A stretch of DNA of 48,103 nucleotides from an uncultured Lachnospiraceae bacterium (GCA_910585995.1 CAJUGG010000093.1:1-48103), one strand, 5' to 3'. Positions 17,726-26,251 are shown, counted from the stretch's first letter. The notes: generated by a model not told the origin, from the letters alone. A program made the numbers and translations.

Positions 17726-17787
17726 CTTCTTCTCCTAACCTCATTTTTATCCATTATACACCTTCTGACTTTTTTTGTCATCACAAT

Positions 17788-17816
17788 TTGACAGCCCCCG
17801 AAAAGTATGTTAAAAT
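17788..17816 (+). promoter_or_regulatory. Promoter of the MATE gene
   Basis: TTGACA (17788-17793), exactly 17 nt, TAAAAT (17811-17816). Transcription would start near 17823, about 100 nt before the coding sequence. Confidence 0.85.
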
Positions 17817-17817
17817 G

Positions 17818-17912
17818 ACCACAAACCTCTGCGGAGGAGTGGATTTTTCTAGACCTGGTCTATTTTCGCCACACAGTTACCCAAACGGGCAATTGTGTGG
17901 TTTTGTTTTTTT
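17818..17912 (+). promoter_or_regulatory. Attenuator/riboswitch-like leader of the MATE gene
   Basis: The leader folds as CCAC (17819) with GTGG (17839) enclosing CCTC-TGCG-GAGG, a small hairpin TAGAC-CTG-GTCTA (17850-17862), then a strong intrinsic terminator CCACACA...TGTGTGG (17869-17900) followed by TTTTGTTTTTTT. GTGG at 17839 can instead pair with the terminator's CCAC, giving an antiterminator. The ribosome binding site AGGAGG directly follows the T run, so termination would block expression. The sensor part is only about 50 nt; it did not match a riboswitch I know. A leader peptide from the ATG at 17815 is possible but has no ribosome binding site and nearly coincides with the transcript start. 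Confidence 0.7.
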
Positions 17913-17923
17913 AGGAGGTAACG

Positions 17924-19279
17924 ATGGAACAGACATTTATGAAAGAAAAAAATATCCTGTATCTGGTGCTTACCATGTCACTGCCCATGGTGATCTCCAT
18001 GATGGTAAATTCCCTGTACAACATTATCGACAGCTTTTTTGTGGCAAAGATCAGTGAACAAGCGATGACCGCTCTGTCCCTGGTCTATCCGCTCCAGAAT
18101 CTGATCAATGCAGTGACGATCGGTTTTGGCATCGGACTCAATGCTGTCGTCGCCTATTTTCTGGGCGCCCAGGATCAAAAGCGGGCAGACAAAGCAGCCA
18201 CTCAGGGTCTTGTACTCAATATGCTGCATGGACTTGTGCTGAGCATCGTCTGTATCGCTGTGATTCCGGCTTTCCTTGGATTTTTTACTACAGATCCCGT
18301 GACCATAGATCTGGGCATACGCTACTGCCGGATTGTATTTTTATTTGCAGTGGTGATCTCTTTAGATCTTTCTTTTGAAAAAATCTTTCAGGCTGTGGGA
18401 AAGATGATGGTCTCCATGGTCAGTATGCTGTGCGGCTGTATCGCCAATATCCTCTTAGACCCAATCCTGATCTTTGGATTTGGCCCGATTCCGGCTATGG
18501 GCATCGAAGGGGCAGCCATCGCCACAGGGCTTGGTCAGGTGCTGACGATTGTGATCTACCTGCTCTATTATTTCCTGCGTCCGATACCGGTACATATTGA
18601 TCCCCGGTATCTGATGCCCGAAAAAGAGATTGTCTGCCGCCTCTATCCGATCGGCATCTCCGCCTCTTTGACCATGTCCCTGCCGTCGGTGATGATCTCC
18701 TGCCTCAATGTGATCCTGGCAGGATTTTCACAGTCCTATGTACTGGTGCTTGGGGTCTATTACAAGCTTCAGACCTTTTTATATCTGACCGCCAACGGCA
18801 TCGTACAAGGTATCCGCCCGCTGATCGGGTATAATTACGGAGCCAAGATGTATCAGCGGGTGAAGATCATCTACTGGACTGCGCTTTCTCTGACTGTGCT
18901 CATCATGGCCGCCGGGACAGCTCTCTGCCTTGCGTTCCCGGTCCCCTTGATGGAGATGTTTACTTCCAATCCTGAGAGCATCCAGGCCGGCGCCAAGGCG
19001 CTTCAGATCATCTCGATTGGATTTGTAGTGTCTTCTGTATCTGTGACTGTCTGCGGGACGCTCGAAGGGCTTGGCAAAGGACTTCCCTCCTTGAGCGTAT
19101 CCCTCTGCCGCTATCTCCTGATCATGCTCCCCGCAGCCTTTTTCCTGAGCCGCGTCCTTGGAGCCGCAGGCGTATGGCATGGATTCTGGGTGGCGGAATT
19201 TTTAACTGCCGCCGTATCCGGCATCATCATATGGAAGACATTTCTTCTTTTTCCAAAAAATCCGTCGGAACCTGTTTGA
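17924..19279 (+). CDS. MATE family efflux transporter
   Basis: 451-residue membrane protein with about 12 helices in two homologous halves; MSLPMVISMMVNSLYNIIDSFF at the start and the IGLNAVVAYFLGAQ segment near residue 70 are typical of MATE Na+/H+-coupled drug exporters. Specific substrate unknown. AGGAGG is six bases before the ATG. Expression is probably controlled by the terminator in the leader. The 3' end overlaps the convergent kptA gene by 53 nt, so the two transcripts are complementary there. Confidence 0.93.
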   Translation: MEQTFMKEKNILYLVLTMSLPMVISMMVNSLYNIIDSFFVAKISEQAMTALSLVYPLQNLINAVTIGFGIGLNAVVAYFLGAQDQKRADKAATQGLVLNMLHGLVLSIVCIAVIPAFLGFFTTDPVTIDLGIRYCRIVFLFAVVISLDLSFEKIFQAVGKMMVSMVSMLCGCIANILLDPILIFGFGPIPAMGIEGAAIATGLGQVLTIVIYLLYYFLRPIPVHIDPRYLMPEKEIVCRLYPIGISASLTMSLPSVMISCLNVILAGFSQSYVLVLGVYYKLQTFLYLTANGIVQGIRPLIGYNYGAKMYQRVKIIYWTALSLTVLIMAAGTALCLAFPVPLMEMFTSNPESIQAGAKALQIISIGFVVSSVSVTVCGTLEGLGKGLPSLSVSLCRYLLIMLPAAFFLSRVLGAAGVWHGFWVAEFLTAAVSGIIIWKTFLLFPKNPSEPV

Positions 19280-19775
19280 CCAGCCACACGCCATTGACGG
19301 AACGGTAAAATACATGGCCCTTCTGCGCCATCTGTCCGCTCTTTACCCGGTAGATCACCGGCTTTCCATGCCGGCTCCCCACTTTCCAAGCAGTCTCTTT
19401 GTCCTTGGACAGATGGACATAGAGTCTGCTCATGGGAAGCAGACCGCTCTGATCAATCGAAGCTACATATTTTTCCGCAGTTCCATGCCAGAGATACTCC
19501 GGCGGCTCCACGACGGGAAGCTCCACATCCACAGGAATCGAATGTCCTTGATTGGCGCGGATCAGCCTGCCATCCTCACTAAAGGAATACCGCTGTTTTT
19601 CATCCGTTCTCACGATCTCCTTCAGCATCTCCAGATGAAAGCGATGGGTCTTTTTGACCCCCGCAACCAGCTCTTCCACATCTGCCCATCCATGTTCATC
19701 CAACGTAATCCCTGCTTTTTCCGGATGATGACGCAACAGCAGACATAAATATTTACTCAAACTATTCAAATTCAT
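19227..19775 (-). CDS. kptA: RNA 2'-phosphotransferase (Tpt1/KptA)
   Basis: Transfers an internal 2'-phosphate from RNA to NAD+, releasing ADP-ribose 1'',2''-cyclic phosphate. 182 residues, family length: N-terminal SKYLCLLLRHHPEKAGI with the catalytic Arg-His, GWADVEELV, then LWHGTAEKY, and RLYVHLSKDKETAWKVG with the NAD-contacting HLS. The bacterial role is unclear because bacteria lack the tRNA-splicing pathway that makes 2'-phosphates. The ATG follows AAGGAAA. Convergent with and overlapping the MATE gene. Confidence 0.95.
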   Translation of the reverse strand: MNLNSLSKYLCLLLRHHPEKAGITLDEHGWADVEELVAGVKKTHRFHLEMLKEIVRTDEKQRYSFSEDGRLIRANQGHSIPVDVELPVVEPPEYLWHGTAEKYVASIDQSGLLPMSRLYVHLSKDKETAWKVGSRHGKPVIYRVKSGQMAQKGHVFYRSVNGVWLVKQVPTDFLEKEEMSSI

Positions 19776-19843
19776 AAACTGATTTCCTTATCTCATACAA
19801 ATGTTCTTTTTCTGTCAAATGTTATCTGTGTTTGTCTCTTCAA

Positions 19844-20398
19844 TTACTCTTCTAACAGCATCTCCCTCACCATCCTTCCATAATGCTCCGCCGCCTTGCG
19901 CTCTAATGGTGTCACCCGTGACCACATCCTAAGTCCCTGATAATAATACAAGATCATATCCGATACCATATCCGGATCTACTTTTTTAAATTCTTTTTGT
20001 TCCATCCCGTACACCATCAGATCCATCCAACGTTTCTTAGCCTTTTTTAAAAGGATCTGAAAAAATCCCTCATTTCCCAAACTGGCATACTCATAGATCG
20101 CAAGACTTAACGACCGCTCCCGATCCATAATCTCCTCTTGCAACGTTGACAGCATCTCTTCTAAGATCTTAGCCGCACTCTCTTTTTTATCCATGCGTCC
20201 AGTCAACGGATACGTTTTTGAGAGAATCTCCGAAAAGATCTCCTCTGTCCCTGTATAATACCGATACAAGCCGCCCCGGCTAAGCCCCGTCCTCTTGCAG
20301 ATCTCTGACATCGTCACATCTTTAAAACCTTTTTGAGCAAACAGATCATAGGCTTCTTCCAAGATCCTCTCCTTCGTCTTCTCTGCCTTATCTCCCAT
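19844..20398 (-). CDS. TetR/AcrR family transcriptional regulator
   Basis: 184 residues with an N-terminal helix-turn-helix: ILEEAYDLFAQKGFKDVTM, SEICKRTGLSRGGLYRYY, then a variable all-helical ligand domain. ATG preceded by GGAGCATTTCG. It overlaps the acetyltransferase gene by 11 nt and lacks its own promoter, so it is expressed from the promoter at 20962-20990. That promoter carries two related palindromes well suited to a TetR dimer; I infer that this protein represses its own operon. Confidence 0.93.
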   Translation of the reverse strand: MGDKAEKTKERILEEAYDLFAQKGFKDVTMSEICKRTGLSRGGLYRYYTGTEEIFSEILSKTYPLTGRMDKKESAAKILEEMLSTLQEEIMDRERSLSLAIYEYASLGNEGFFQILLKKAKKRWMDLMVYGMEQKEFKKVDPDMVSDMILYYYQGLRMWSRVTPLERKAAEHYGRMVREMLLEE

Positions 20399-20921
20399 CG
20401 AAATGCTCCATCTCTTCTAACAGTATCGAATACATACAATAAGAGCGGATCACTCCATTTTTACAGATCCCGTTTCTCATCGTACCCTCATATGTAAATC
20501 CCGCCTTTTTCAGCACACCGATGGAACCTGCATTATCTGCAAAAGGCTCCGCATAGATTCGCACAAGATCAAATTTTTGAAAAGCCTCCTTACAGATCAT
20601 CCGCACTGCCCGCGAAGTAATCCCCTGCCTCCAATACTCCTGTGCCAGCCAATACCCAAGCTCCGCAGACCGCTCTAAGACATCCGCTCCCACAAAGATC
20701 CCAATACTCCCAACCACATGCCCATCCACAACGATTGCACGCGTCATCTGTCCCTCACCCTCTTTCGCGATACAATCCCCGATATAGAAGGCTGCATCTG
20801 CAAGCGTATAGGGATGCGGAAACACATTTCTAAGATTTGCCGCAATCCTCGGATTATTCGCCGCCTGCGCGACCTCTTCGGCATCCTCTTCTCTCCACTC
20901 TCTCAATTGAAACTCTCTCAT
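20388..20921 (-). CDS. GNAT family N-acetyltransferase (RimJ/RimL-like)
   Basis: 177 residues. The acetyl-CoA region reads GYWLAQEYWRQGITSRAV near residue 95, and the C-terminal FADNAGSIGVLKKAGFTYEG is typical of RimJ/RimL-type acetyltransferases that modify N-termini or small amines. Substrate unknown. The start MREFQLREW is chosen because AAAGGAGG lies seven bases upstream. First gene of an operon with the TetR regulator; the pairing suggests inducible detoxification. Confidence 0.9.
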   Translation of the reverse strand: MREFQLREWREEDAEEVAQAANNPRIAANLRNVFPHPYTLADAAFYIGDCIAKEGEGQMTRAIVVDGHVVGSIGIFVGADVLERSAELGYWLAQEYWRQGITSRAVRMICKEAFQKFDLVRIYAEPFADNAGSIGVLKKAGFTYEGTMRNGICKNGVIRSYCMYSILLEEMEHFDGR

Positions 20922-20942
20922 CTGATCCTCCTTTCCAAAAAG

Positions 20943-20990
20943 CGGCACTATTGTCGTTTTTATTATACGACACTCGTGTCGCTTTGTCAA
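20943..20990 (-). promoter_or_regulatory. Promoter with two TetR-type operators
   Basis: Minus-strand consensus promoter: TTGACA (20990-20985), 17 nt, TATAAT (20967-20962). The perfect palindrome CGACAC-TC-GTGTCG (20968-20981) fills the spacer; a related half-degenerate palindrome CGGCACTATTGTCG (20943-20956) lies just after the -10. Both fit CGRCAC-N2-KTGTCG, as expected for cooperative TetR repression. Confidence 0.85.
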
Positions 20991-21055
20991 CTCAGATCAT
21001 TTTGGCTTTATTCTATCTATCCCCATAATGATACCGGCACGCCAGAATATACATT

Positions 21056-21083
21056 TTCATATTATCACGAAGATTTGTATAAT
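21056..21083 (+). promoter_or_regulatory. Possible promoter reading into family A copy 2
   Basis: Plus-strand TATAAT (21078-21083) with a weak TTCATA 16 nt upstream (21056-21061). It would start a transcript about 40 nt before the family A element. Weak -35; no equivalent was seen before copy 3. Confidence 0.35.
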
Positions 21084-21128
21084 TTACTGCTAACATAACA
21101 GACACCTTCACTCCCCTACCGCCTGCCA

Positions 21129-21329
21129 GCATGGGGCTGTCGCGTAATGGGGCGGCCTGGCTCGCACAAATAGTGCTGTGTAGATTGGAGCGGACAGCCG
21201 GTGCAGTTTGTATGAGCCAGGCGGACACTCATGTGTCCGATTGAAGCATACAAACTGTGCCGACTGTCCGATACATTCTATGCAGACATTTGTCGAGTCA
21301 GGCCGCCCCATTACGCGACAGCCCCATGC
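21129..21329 (+). repeat. Family A structured repeat, copy 2, with 36-nt arms
   Basis: Left arm 21129-21164 and right arm 21294-21329 are complementary at all 36 positions apart from one G-T wobble on plus. Between them is the ~128-nt core: CTGTGTAGA/TCTATGCAG, a 23-bp helix, and an apical hairpin CGGACAC-TCAT-GTGTCCG. The element fills the gap between the livF stop codon and the acetyltransferase promoter. The 419-nt gap 20922-21340 holds no gene beyond this element and the promoter region. Could be a non-coding RNA, a terminator-like double hairpin, or a palindromic mobile unit. Confidence 0.8.
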
Positions 21330-21340
21330 ACCCCCGCTAT

Positions 21341-22060
21341 TTATTTTTTCGCCTTCCCCAGATAAGCCGCCTTCACTTCTTCATTCTCCGCCAGCTCCAT
21401 CCCGGTTCCATGCAGTGTAATCCGTCCGGTCTCCATCACATACGCGTGATGCGCCGCCTTCAGCGCCATATTCGCATTCTGCTCCACCAGAAGGATCGTC
21501 ACCCCCTGCTTATTGATCTCCCGGATAATATCAAACACACCCTGCACCACAATCGGCGCCAGTCCAAGTGACGGTTCATCCATCATAATCAACTTGGGCC
21601 GGCTCATCAGCGCCCGGCCGATCGCCAGCATCTGCTGCTCACCGCCGGAGAGTGTCCCCGCCATCTGCCAGGAACGTTCCTTAAGCCTTGGAAACAGCCC
21701 ATAGATCCACTCCGTATCCGCTTCCAGAGAATCCTTCCTCTGATAAGCCCCGATCTTCAGATTCTCCAGAACCGACAGATTCGGAAAGACTCTGCGGCCC
21801 TCCGGCACCAGCGTAATCCCCTCTGTCACCAGCTGCTCGGTCCCCATCTGGGTCAGCTCCTTGCCGTCAAACTGGATACTGCCGCCTGCCGCCTTTTCAA
21901 GCCCCACAATCGAACGAAGCGTAGAACTCTTGCCCGCACCATTGGCTCCGATCAAAGTCACGACCTCTCCCTCCGGCACATCAAAACTGATGCCTTTGAC
22001 TGCCCGGATTCCGCCGTAAGACACACTTAAGTCTCTGACTTCCAATAAATTCTTACTCAT
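21341..22060 (-). CDS. livF: Branched-chain amino-acid ABC transporter ATP-binding protein LivF
   Basis: 239-residue ATPase, one of two nucleotide-binding subunits of a Liv-type importer at the membrane's inner face. Walker A GANGAGKSS near residue 37, LSGGEQQM, Walker B LIMMDEPSLGL and the H-loop region VTILLVEQNA. The start MSKNLLEV overlaps the livG stop by 8 nt; a start nine codons earlier would overlap livG more. Last gene of livJHMGF. Its stop is followed within 12 nt by family A copy 2. Confidence 0.95.
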   Translation of the reverse strand: MSKNLLEVRDLSVSYGGIRAVKGISFDVPEGEVVTLIGANGAGKSSTLRSIVGLEKAAGGSIQFDGKELTQMGTEQLVTEGITLVPEGRRVFPNLSVLENLKIGAYQRKDSLEADTEWIYGLFPRLKERSWQMAGTLSGGEQQMLAIGRALMSRPKLIMMDEPSLGLAPIVVQGVFDIIREINKQGVTILLVEQNANMALKAAHHAYVMETGRITLHGTGMELAENEEVKAAYLGKAKK

Positions 22061-22895
22061 CCTCCGGCACCCCCAAATATGCTTCAATTACGCGCTTATT
22101 ATTCTGAATCTCATCCGGTGTGCCGGAAGCGATCGGTTTTCCAAAATCCAGTACATAGATCCGATCCGAGATCTCCATCACCAGATCCATATGGTGCTCA
22201 ATCATAAAGACCGTAAGCCCAAACTGCTCCTTTATTTTCTTGATAAATGCAGTCAGTTCGTCAGTCTCCTGCGGATTCATACCTGCAGCCGGTTCATCTA
22301 AAAGAAGCAGACTCGGCTCCGTGGCAAGCGCTCTTGCAATCTCCAAGTGACGCTGTTTTCCATAAGGCAGAGAACTTGCGATCTCATCTTTCACATCCAA
22401 AAGACCCACGATCTCCAAAAGCTCCAAAGTCTTTTGCCGGTTCTCATTCTCCTCTTTTTTATTCAGCCCGAACGTGGCGCTGAACACATTGGCTTTCGAG
22501 CGCATATGTCTGGCAATCAACACATTTTCAAAGACCGTCAGGCTCTTAAACAAACGTATGTTCTGAAATGTCCTGGCCACACCAAGCTTTGTGATCTGGT
22601 CCGGCGTCTTCTCCATGCGGTGAGTATATTTTCCCTGATTCTCCCCTGCATACATCTTCTTCATCTTCCCCTGGGGATAATTGGAGATAATCATCTGCTC
22701 ATGGAAAGAGACCGCCCCGTTGGTCGGCGCATACACGCCGGTAATCACATTAAAAGCCGTCGTCTTCCCTGCACCATTTGGCCCGATCAGTGCCACGATC
22801 TCTCCCTCATGTACCTCCATAGAGAAATTGTTGACCGCCACCACGCCGCCAAACTGCATCGTAATATCATCTACTTTTAAGATCGTCTTTGCCAT
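22053..22895 (-). CDS. livG: Branched-chain amino-acid ABC transporter ATP-binding protein LivG
   Basis: 280-residue ATPase partner of LivF. Walker A GPNGAGKTT near residue 38, signature LPYGKQRHLEIARAL, Walker B LLLLDEPAAGMNPQE. A ~25-residue insert (QGKMKKMYAGENQGKYTHRM) sits between Walker A and the TFQNIRLF motif. ATG chosen 10 nt after AGGAGG, two bases past the livM stop. Confidence 0.95.
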   Translation of the reverse strand: MAKTILKVDDITMQFGGVVAVNNFSMEVHEGEIVALIGPNGAGKTTAFNVITGVYAPTNGAVSFHEQMIISNYPQGKMKKMYAGENQGKYTHRMEKTPDQITKLGVARTFQNIRLFKSLTVFENVLIARHMRSKANVFSATFGLNKKEENENRQKTLELLEIVGLLDVKDEIASSLPYGKQRHLEIARALATEPSLLLLDEPAAGMNPQETDELTAFIKKIKEQFGLTVFMIEHHMDLVMEISDRIYVLDFGKPIASGTPDEIQNNKRVIEAYLGVPEDE

Positions 22896-22897
22896 TG

Positions 22898-23986
22898 TCA
22901 AGCGCCCTCCTTCTTCTGGAAGCGGGAACGGATCCTGTCAGGGACAGAGCGGATCAGCCCAAAGAGTCCCTCCCAGGTAAATTCATTGGTTCCCATGATT
23001 CCTCTGCGGTAAAACAGCACCACCAGCATCAGAAGGATGGAGAAGATCACCATACGGAAGCCGTTGCGAAAGAGCGGAATATTGACCCCTGCAACCGTCA
23101 GAGGCTCATCGAAGAAACGAAGCCACCACTCCTTGCTGGCTGTTACCAAAAGCGCCGACAGCACGCTGCCTGTAATACTTCCCATACCGCCAATGACCAC
23201 AATCAAAAGGATGTCGTATGTCATGGCAATCTTAAAGGTGCTAGAGTCGATGGAACGCATAAACATCGCCAAAAGTCCTCCGCCAACGCCAGCAAAGAAC
23301 GAACTGATCACGAACGCCAGTTCTTTGTGCTTTAACAGATTGATGCCCATGGCCTCTGCTGCAATCTCGTCTTCGCGAATCGCTTTAAATGCCCGTCCAA
23401 AAGAAGAATTGATCAATAACGCCATAATCCCGATACTGATGATGCACAGTCCGATGACCACATAGATACTGGCCGCCGGAATACTTTTTAATCCATAAGA
23501 ACCATTGGTGATGGTGTCCATCTGCGGACTTGCGATCAGCGCACGAATAATCTCGGAAAATCCCAGCGTTGCAATCGCTAAATAGTCACTCTTTAACCGA
23601 AGCACCGGAAAACCGATCACGGCTGCAAAAGCAGCTGCCATCAGACCGCCTGCGATCAATGCCAGCAGCATCGGAAGCTCGATCCCTGCGATCACCGGAT
23701 TCATCCCGGAGATATAATAGACACTTGCCCTCGATTCCAGAGGAATCGTAAAGATCGCATACGTATAAGCGCCAAGCGCCATAAACCCTGCCTGTCCCAA
23801 AGAGAACAGGCCTGTAAAACCATTTAACAGATTCATAGAGACGGCCACAACTGCCAGGATAAATCCTTTTTGAAGCACTGTGACAGCCATACCATATTTA
23901 TTTTTATTGCTCTCAAGGAAGACCAACAAGGCGATAAATGCCACGGCTGCGATGAGAGTACACAGATATTTTGTTGTCTTTTTCAT
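22898..23986 (-). CDS. livM: Branched-chain amino-acid ABC transporter permease LivM
   Basis: 362-residue permease with about 9-10 hydrophobic helices; family motif NLLNGFTGLFSLGQAGFMALGA near residue 50 and the cytoplasmic coupling loop GRAFKAIREDEIAAEAMGIN near residue 210. The start MKKTTKYL follows AAGGTG at 8 nt and lies just past the livH stop. Forms the membrane channel with LivH. Confidence 0.94.
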   Translation of the reverse strand: MKKTTKYLCTLIAAVAFIALLVFLESNKNKYGMAVTVLQKGFILAVVAVSMNLLNGFTGLFSLGQAGFMALGAYTYAIFTIPLESRASVYYISGMNPVIAGIELPMLLALIAGGLMAAAFAAVIGFPVLRLKSDYLAIATLGFSEIIRALIASPQMDTITNGSYGLKSIPAASIYVVIGLCIISIGIMALLINSSFGRAFKAIREDEIAAEAMGINLLKHKELAFVISSFFAGVGGGLLAMFMRSIDSSTFKIAMTYDILLIVVIGGMGSITGSVLSALLVTASKEWWLRFFDEPLTVAGVNIPLFRNGFRMVIFSILLMLVVLFYRRGIMGTNEFTWEGLFGLIRSVPDRIRSRFQKKEGA

Positions 23987-23991
23987 ATTCA

Positions 23992-24873
23992 TCACACCTT
24001 ATCAATCATTTTTTCGCCGAACAGTCCAGTCGGTCTGAATAAAAGCATTATAATCAACAGAATAAAAGTAAATGCATCGCTGAATGTAGAGTAGCCAAAG
24101 GCGATCAAAAAGGTCTCACAGATTCCGATGACAAATCCTCCCACCACGGCTCCCGGCACACTTCCAATGCCGCCAATAACCGCCGCCACGAAACATTTTA
24201 ATCCCGGCAGGGTTCCTGAAAACGGAGTGACCGACATCCGGTCTGTAAAATACAGAAGCGAACCCACACCAGCTAAAAAAGAACCAATCACAAAGGTTAT
24301 ACTGATTACATTATTAATCTTGATTCCCATCAGACGGGAAGTCTCAAAATCTCTGGATACTGCACGCATCGCCATGCCGACTTTGGTATGGTTGGTGATA
24401 TAGACCAAAAGCACCACCAGGATAATCGTAAGAACCGGCGTCAAAAAAGTAACTAAGGACGCTGACACCGAGCCAATCTGAAAGATCTTCTTCAGAATCG
24501 GGATCTCCGGATAAGGTCTTGGAAGTGCAGTGAACAGATACGTTGTCAGATTCTGCAACAGATAAGAGACGCCGATTGCTGAGATCATTACCGACATTCG
24601 CGGCGCTGTCCTTATGGGCTTATAAGCCGCTTTTTCGATCACAACACCCAGGACCACTGTACAGACCAGCATAAGCGGGATACCGGCCATCCACCCAAAG
24701 GTTGCCGTGGCAAAAATCATGAAATAACCGGCTACCATGAAGATATCACCATGTGCAAAATTGATTAGTCGCAAGATGCCATAGACCATGGTATAACCGA
24801 TGGCGATCAGCGCATACGCTCCGCCCAGGGAAATACCGGTCAGGCAGTGCTGAAAAAATACATTTAAACTCAT
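23992..24873 (-). CDS. livH: Branched-chain amino-acid ABC transporter permease LivH
   Basis: 293-residue permease, about 8 helices, with GISLGGAYALIAIGYTMVYG at the start, LRLINFAHGDIFM near residue 40 and the coupling loop GMAMRAVSRDFETSRLMGIK. The start MSLNVFFQ has GGGAAAAGGA upstream. It is separated from livJ by a terminator, so permease and ATPase genes probably receive only readthrough transcripts. Confidence 0.94.
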   Translation of the reverse strand: MSLNVFFQHCLTGISLGGAYALIAIGYTMVYGILRLINFAHGDIFMVAGYFMIFATATFGWMAGIPLMLVCTVVLGVVIEKAAYKPIRTAPRMSVMISAIGVSYLLQNLTTYLFTALPRPYPEIPILKKIFQIGSVSASLVTFLTPVLTIILVVLLVYITNHTKVGMAMRAVSRDFETSRLMGIKINNVISITFVIGSFLAGVGSLLYFTDRMSVTPFSGTLPGLKCFVAAVIGGIGSVPGAVVGGFVIGICETFLIAFGYSTFSDAFTFILLIIMLLFRPTGLFGEKMIDKV

Positions 24874-24904
24874 GAGTTTTCCTTTTCCCTCTTTTAAAAA
24901 TAAA

Positions 24905-24929
24905 GGCAGGGAAAGCAAGCCTCCCTGCC
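24905..24929 (-). terminator. Intercistronic terminator between livJ and livH
   Basis: On the minus strand GGCAGGGA pairs with TCCCTGCC, followed by TTTATTTTT. It sits 10 nt after the livJ stop and about 30 nt before the livH start, a partial terminator expected to give more binding protein than permease. Confidence 0.85.
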
Positions 24930-24938
24930 CTGAGATCA

Positions 24939-26189
24939 TTACTCTACAGTTACTGTCTTTAAGAACTTGAAGCCGCCGTCTTCTACGGTCTTGATAAATG
25001 CCATATCTTTGTTGGCATCTCCGTTCTCATTGAAGGAGATCGCTCCGGTCACACCTGCGGTCTCAACCGTTGTCAGTGCATCGCGGATCGCGCTTGGCTC
25101 TACGGAGTCAGCTGCTTCAATCGCATCTACCAATACGTTGTATGCATCATAGCCCAGTGCAGATACTGCTGGGATAATATCACTCTGTCCGTTGGTGGTC
25201 AGATACTCTTTAAAACCAGTAATAAATGCTGCACCAGCTTCGTCTACACCATCCTCATCAAAGAACGTGGACAGGTAGATATCCTGTGTATACTCACCTA
25301 CGTTTTCGATAATCGTTGCATTCTCCCAGGTATCGCCTGCCATGATCGGACAGGTGATGCCAAGCTCACGCGCCTGTTTGATGATCAGAGGAGCGGTAGC
25401 GATGGAAGAGGGAGCAAAGATTACTTCCGGGTTCTTATCTTTGATATTGGTCAGACTTGCCTTAAAGTCGGTCTGGTTGGTCTGGAACTGCTCTTCTGCC
25501 ACTACCTCACCAAAGGAGCTGAAAGCGGTCTTGAAAAATGCACCCAAACCGGAAGAATAGTCATCTCCAAGCTGTGTAATCACGGCTGCGGTCTGTGCAC
25601 CCTCTTCTTTTGCAAAGTTTGCCATCACCGTACCCTGGAACGGATCTAAGAAGCAGACACGGAAATAGTAGTCATTTCCTTCTGTCACCTGCGGATTGGT
25701 ACAAGAACAGCCAATCGCCGGAACCTGTGCTTCTTTAAAGATCTCACCAGCTGCGATGGATACGCCGGAACCATAAGATCCAAGCACACCTACCACACCC
25801 TCAGAGATCAGAGACTGTGCTGCAGTGACTGCCTCGGTCTTGTCAGACTTATTGTCAGCCTCTACTAACTGGATGGTATATTCTGTTCCGCCTACTGTCA
25901 CGGTTGGACGCTCCTGGTTCGCATAGCGGATACCGTACACTTCCTGTAACCCGCCGCCGCCGTTCTCACCTGTCTGAGGCTCGAAAACACCGACTTTGAT
26001 CACATTGTCACCGGAAGCTGCCGGCTGTGCTGCGTCTGTGGAATCCGCTGCTCCCTCGGAACTGCCAGTGTCCTCAGTTGCCGGAGCACTGTTGTCGGTG
26101 GACGACGCATTGTCACCGCCGCCGCAGCCTGTTACCATCGCTGCTGTCAGTGCGCCACAGAGCATCAAAGATACTACTTTCTTTTTCAT
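24939..26189 (-). CDS. livJ: Branched-chain amino-acid ABC transporter substrate-binding lipoprotein
   Basis: 416-residue extracytoplasmic receptor of periplasmic-binding-protein type 1 fold. Signal peptide MKKKVVSLMLCGALTAAMVTGC ends in a lipobox (VTGC) and is followed by a Ser/Thr/Asp-rich linker to about residue 60. The ligand domain begins IKVGVFEPQTGENGGGG and contains GVLGSYGSGVSIAAGE and AAVITQLGDDYSSGLG, as in leucine/isoleucine/valine or amide-binding receptors. Exact ligand cannot be read from sequence. ATG eight bases after GGAGG. First gene of the liv operon. Confidence 0.94.
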   Translation of the reverse strand: MKKKVVSLMLCGALTAAMVTGCGGGDNASSTDNSAPATEDTGSSEGAADSTDAAQPAASGDNVIKVGVFEPQTGENGGGGLQEVYGIRYANQERPTVTVGGTEYTIQLVEADNKSDKTEAVTAAQSLISEGVVGVLGSYGSGVSIAAGEIFKEAQVPAIGCSCTNPQVTEGNDYYFRVCFLDPFQGTVMANFAKEEGAQTAAVITQLGDDYSSGLGAFFKTAFSSFGEVVAEEQFQTNQTDFKASLTNIKDKNPEVIFAPSSIATAPLIIKQARELGITCPIMAGDTWENATIIENVGEYTQDIYLSTFFDEDGVDEAGAAFITGFKEYLTTNGQSDIIPAVSALGYDAYNVLVDAIEAADSVEPSAIRDALTTVETAGVTGAISFNENGDANKDMAFIKTVEDGGFKFLKTVTVE

Positions 26190-26216
26190 AAAATAATCCT
26201 CCATATGTTCTTATTA

Positions 26217-26234
26217 GGCGGACAATTGTCTGCC
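26217..26234. promoter_or_regulatory. 18-bp palindrome in the livJ leader
   Basis: GGCGGACAATTGTCTGCC is symmetric except at one base pair and lies between the -10 box and the livJ start. It could be a repressor operator or an RNA hairpin at the 5' end of the transcript. Confidence 0.55.
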
Positions 26235-26251
26235 AGAGTGGTACAAGGACT

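Noticed and set aside
17815..17923. Leader peptide starting ATGACCACAAAC before the MATE gene
   Set aside because: Its ATG lies on the -10 element at or before the transcript start and has no ribosome binding site; the frame does not stop before the MATE start.
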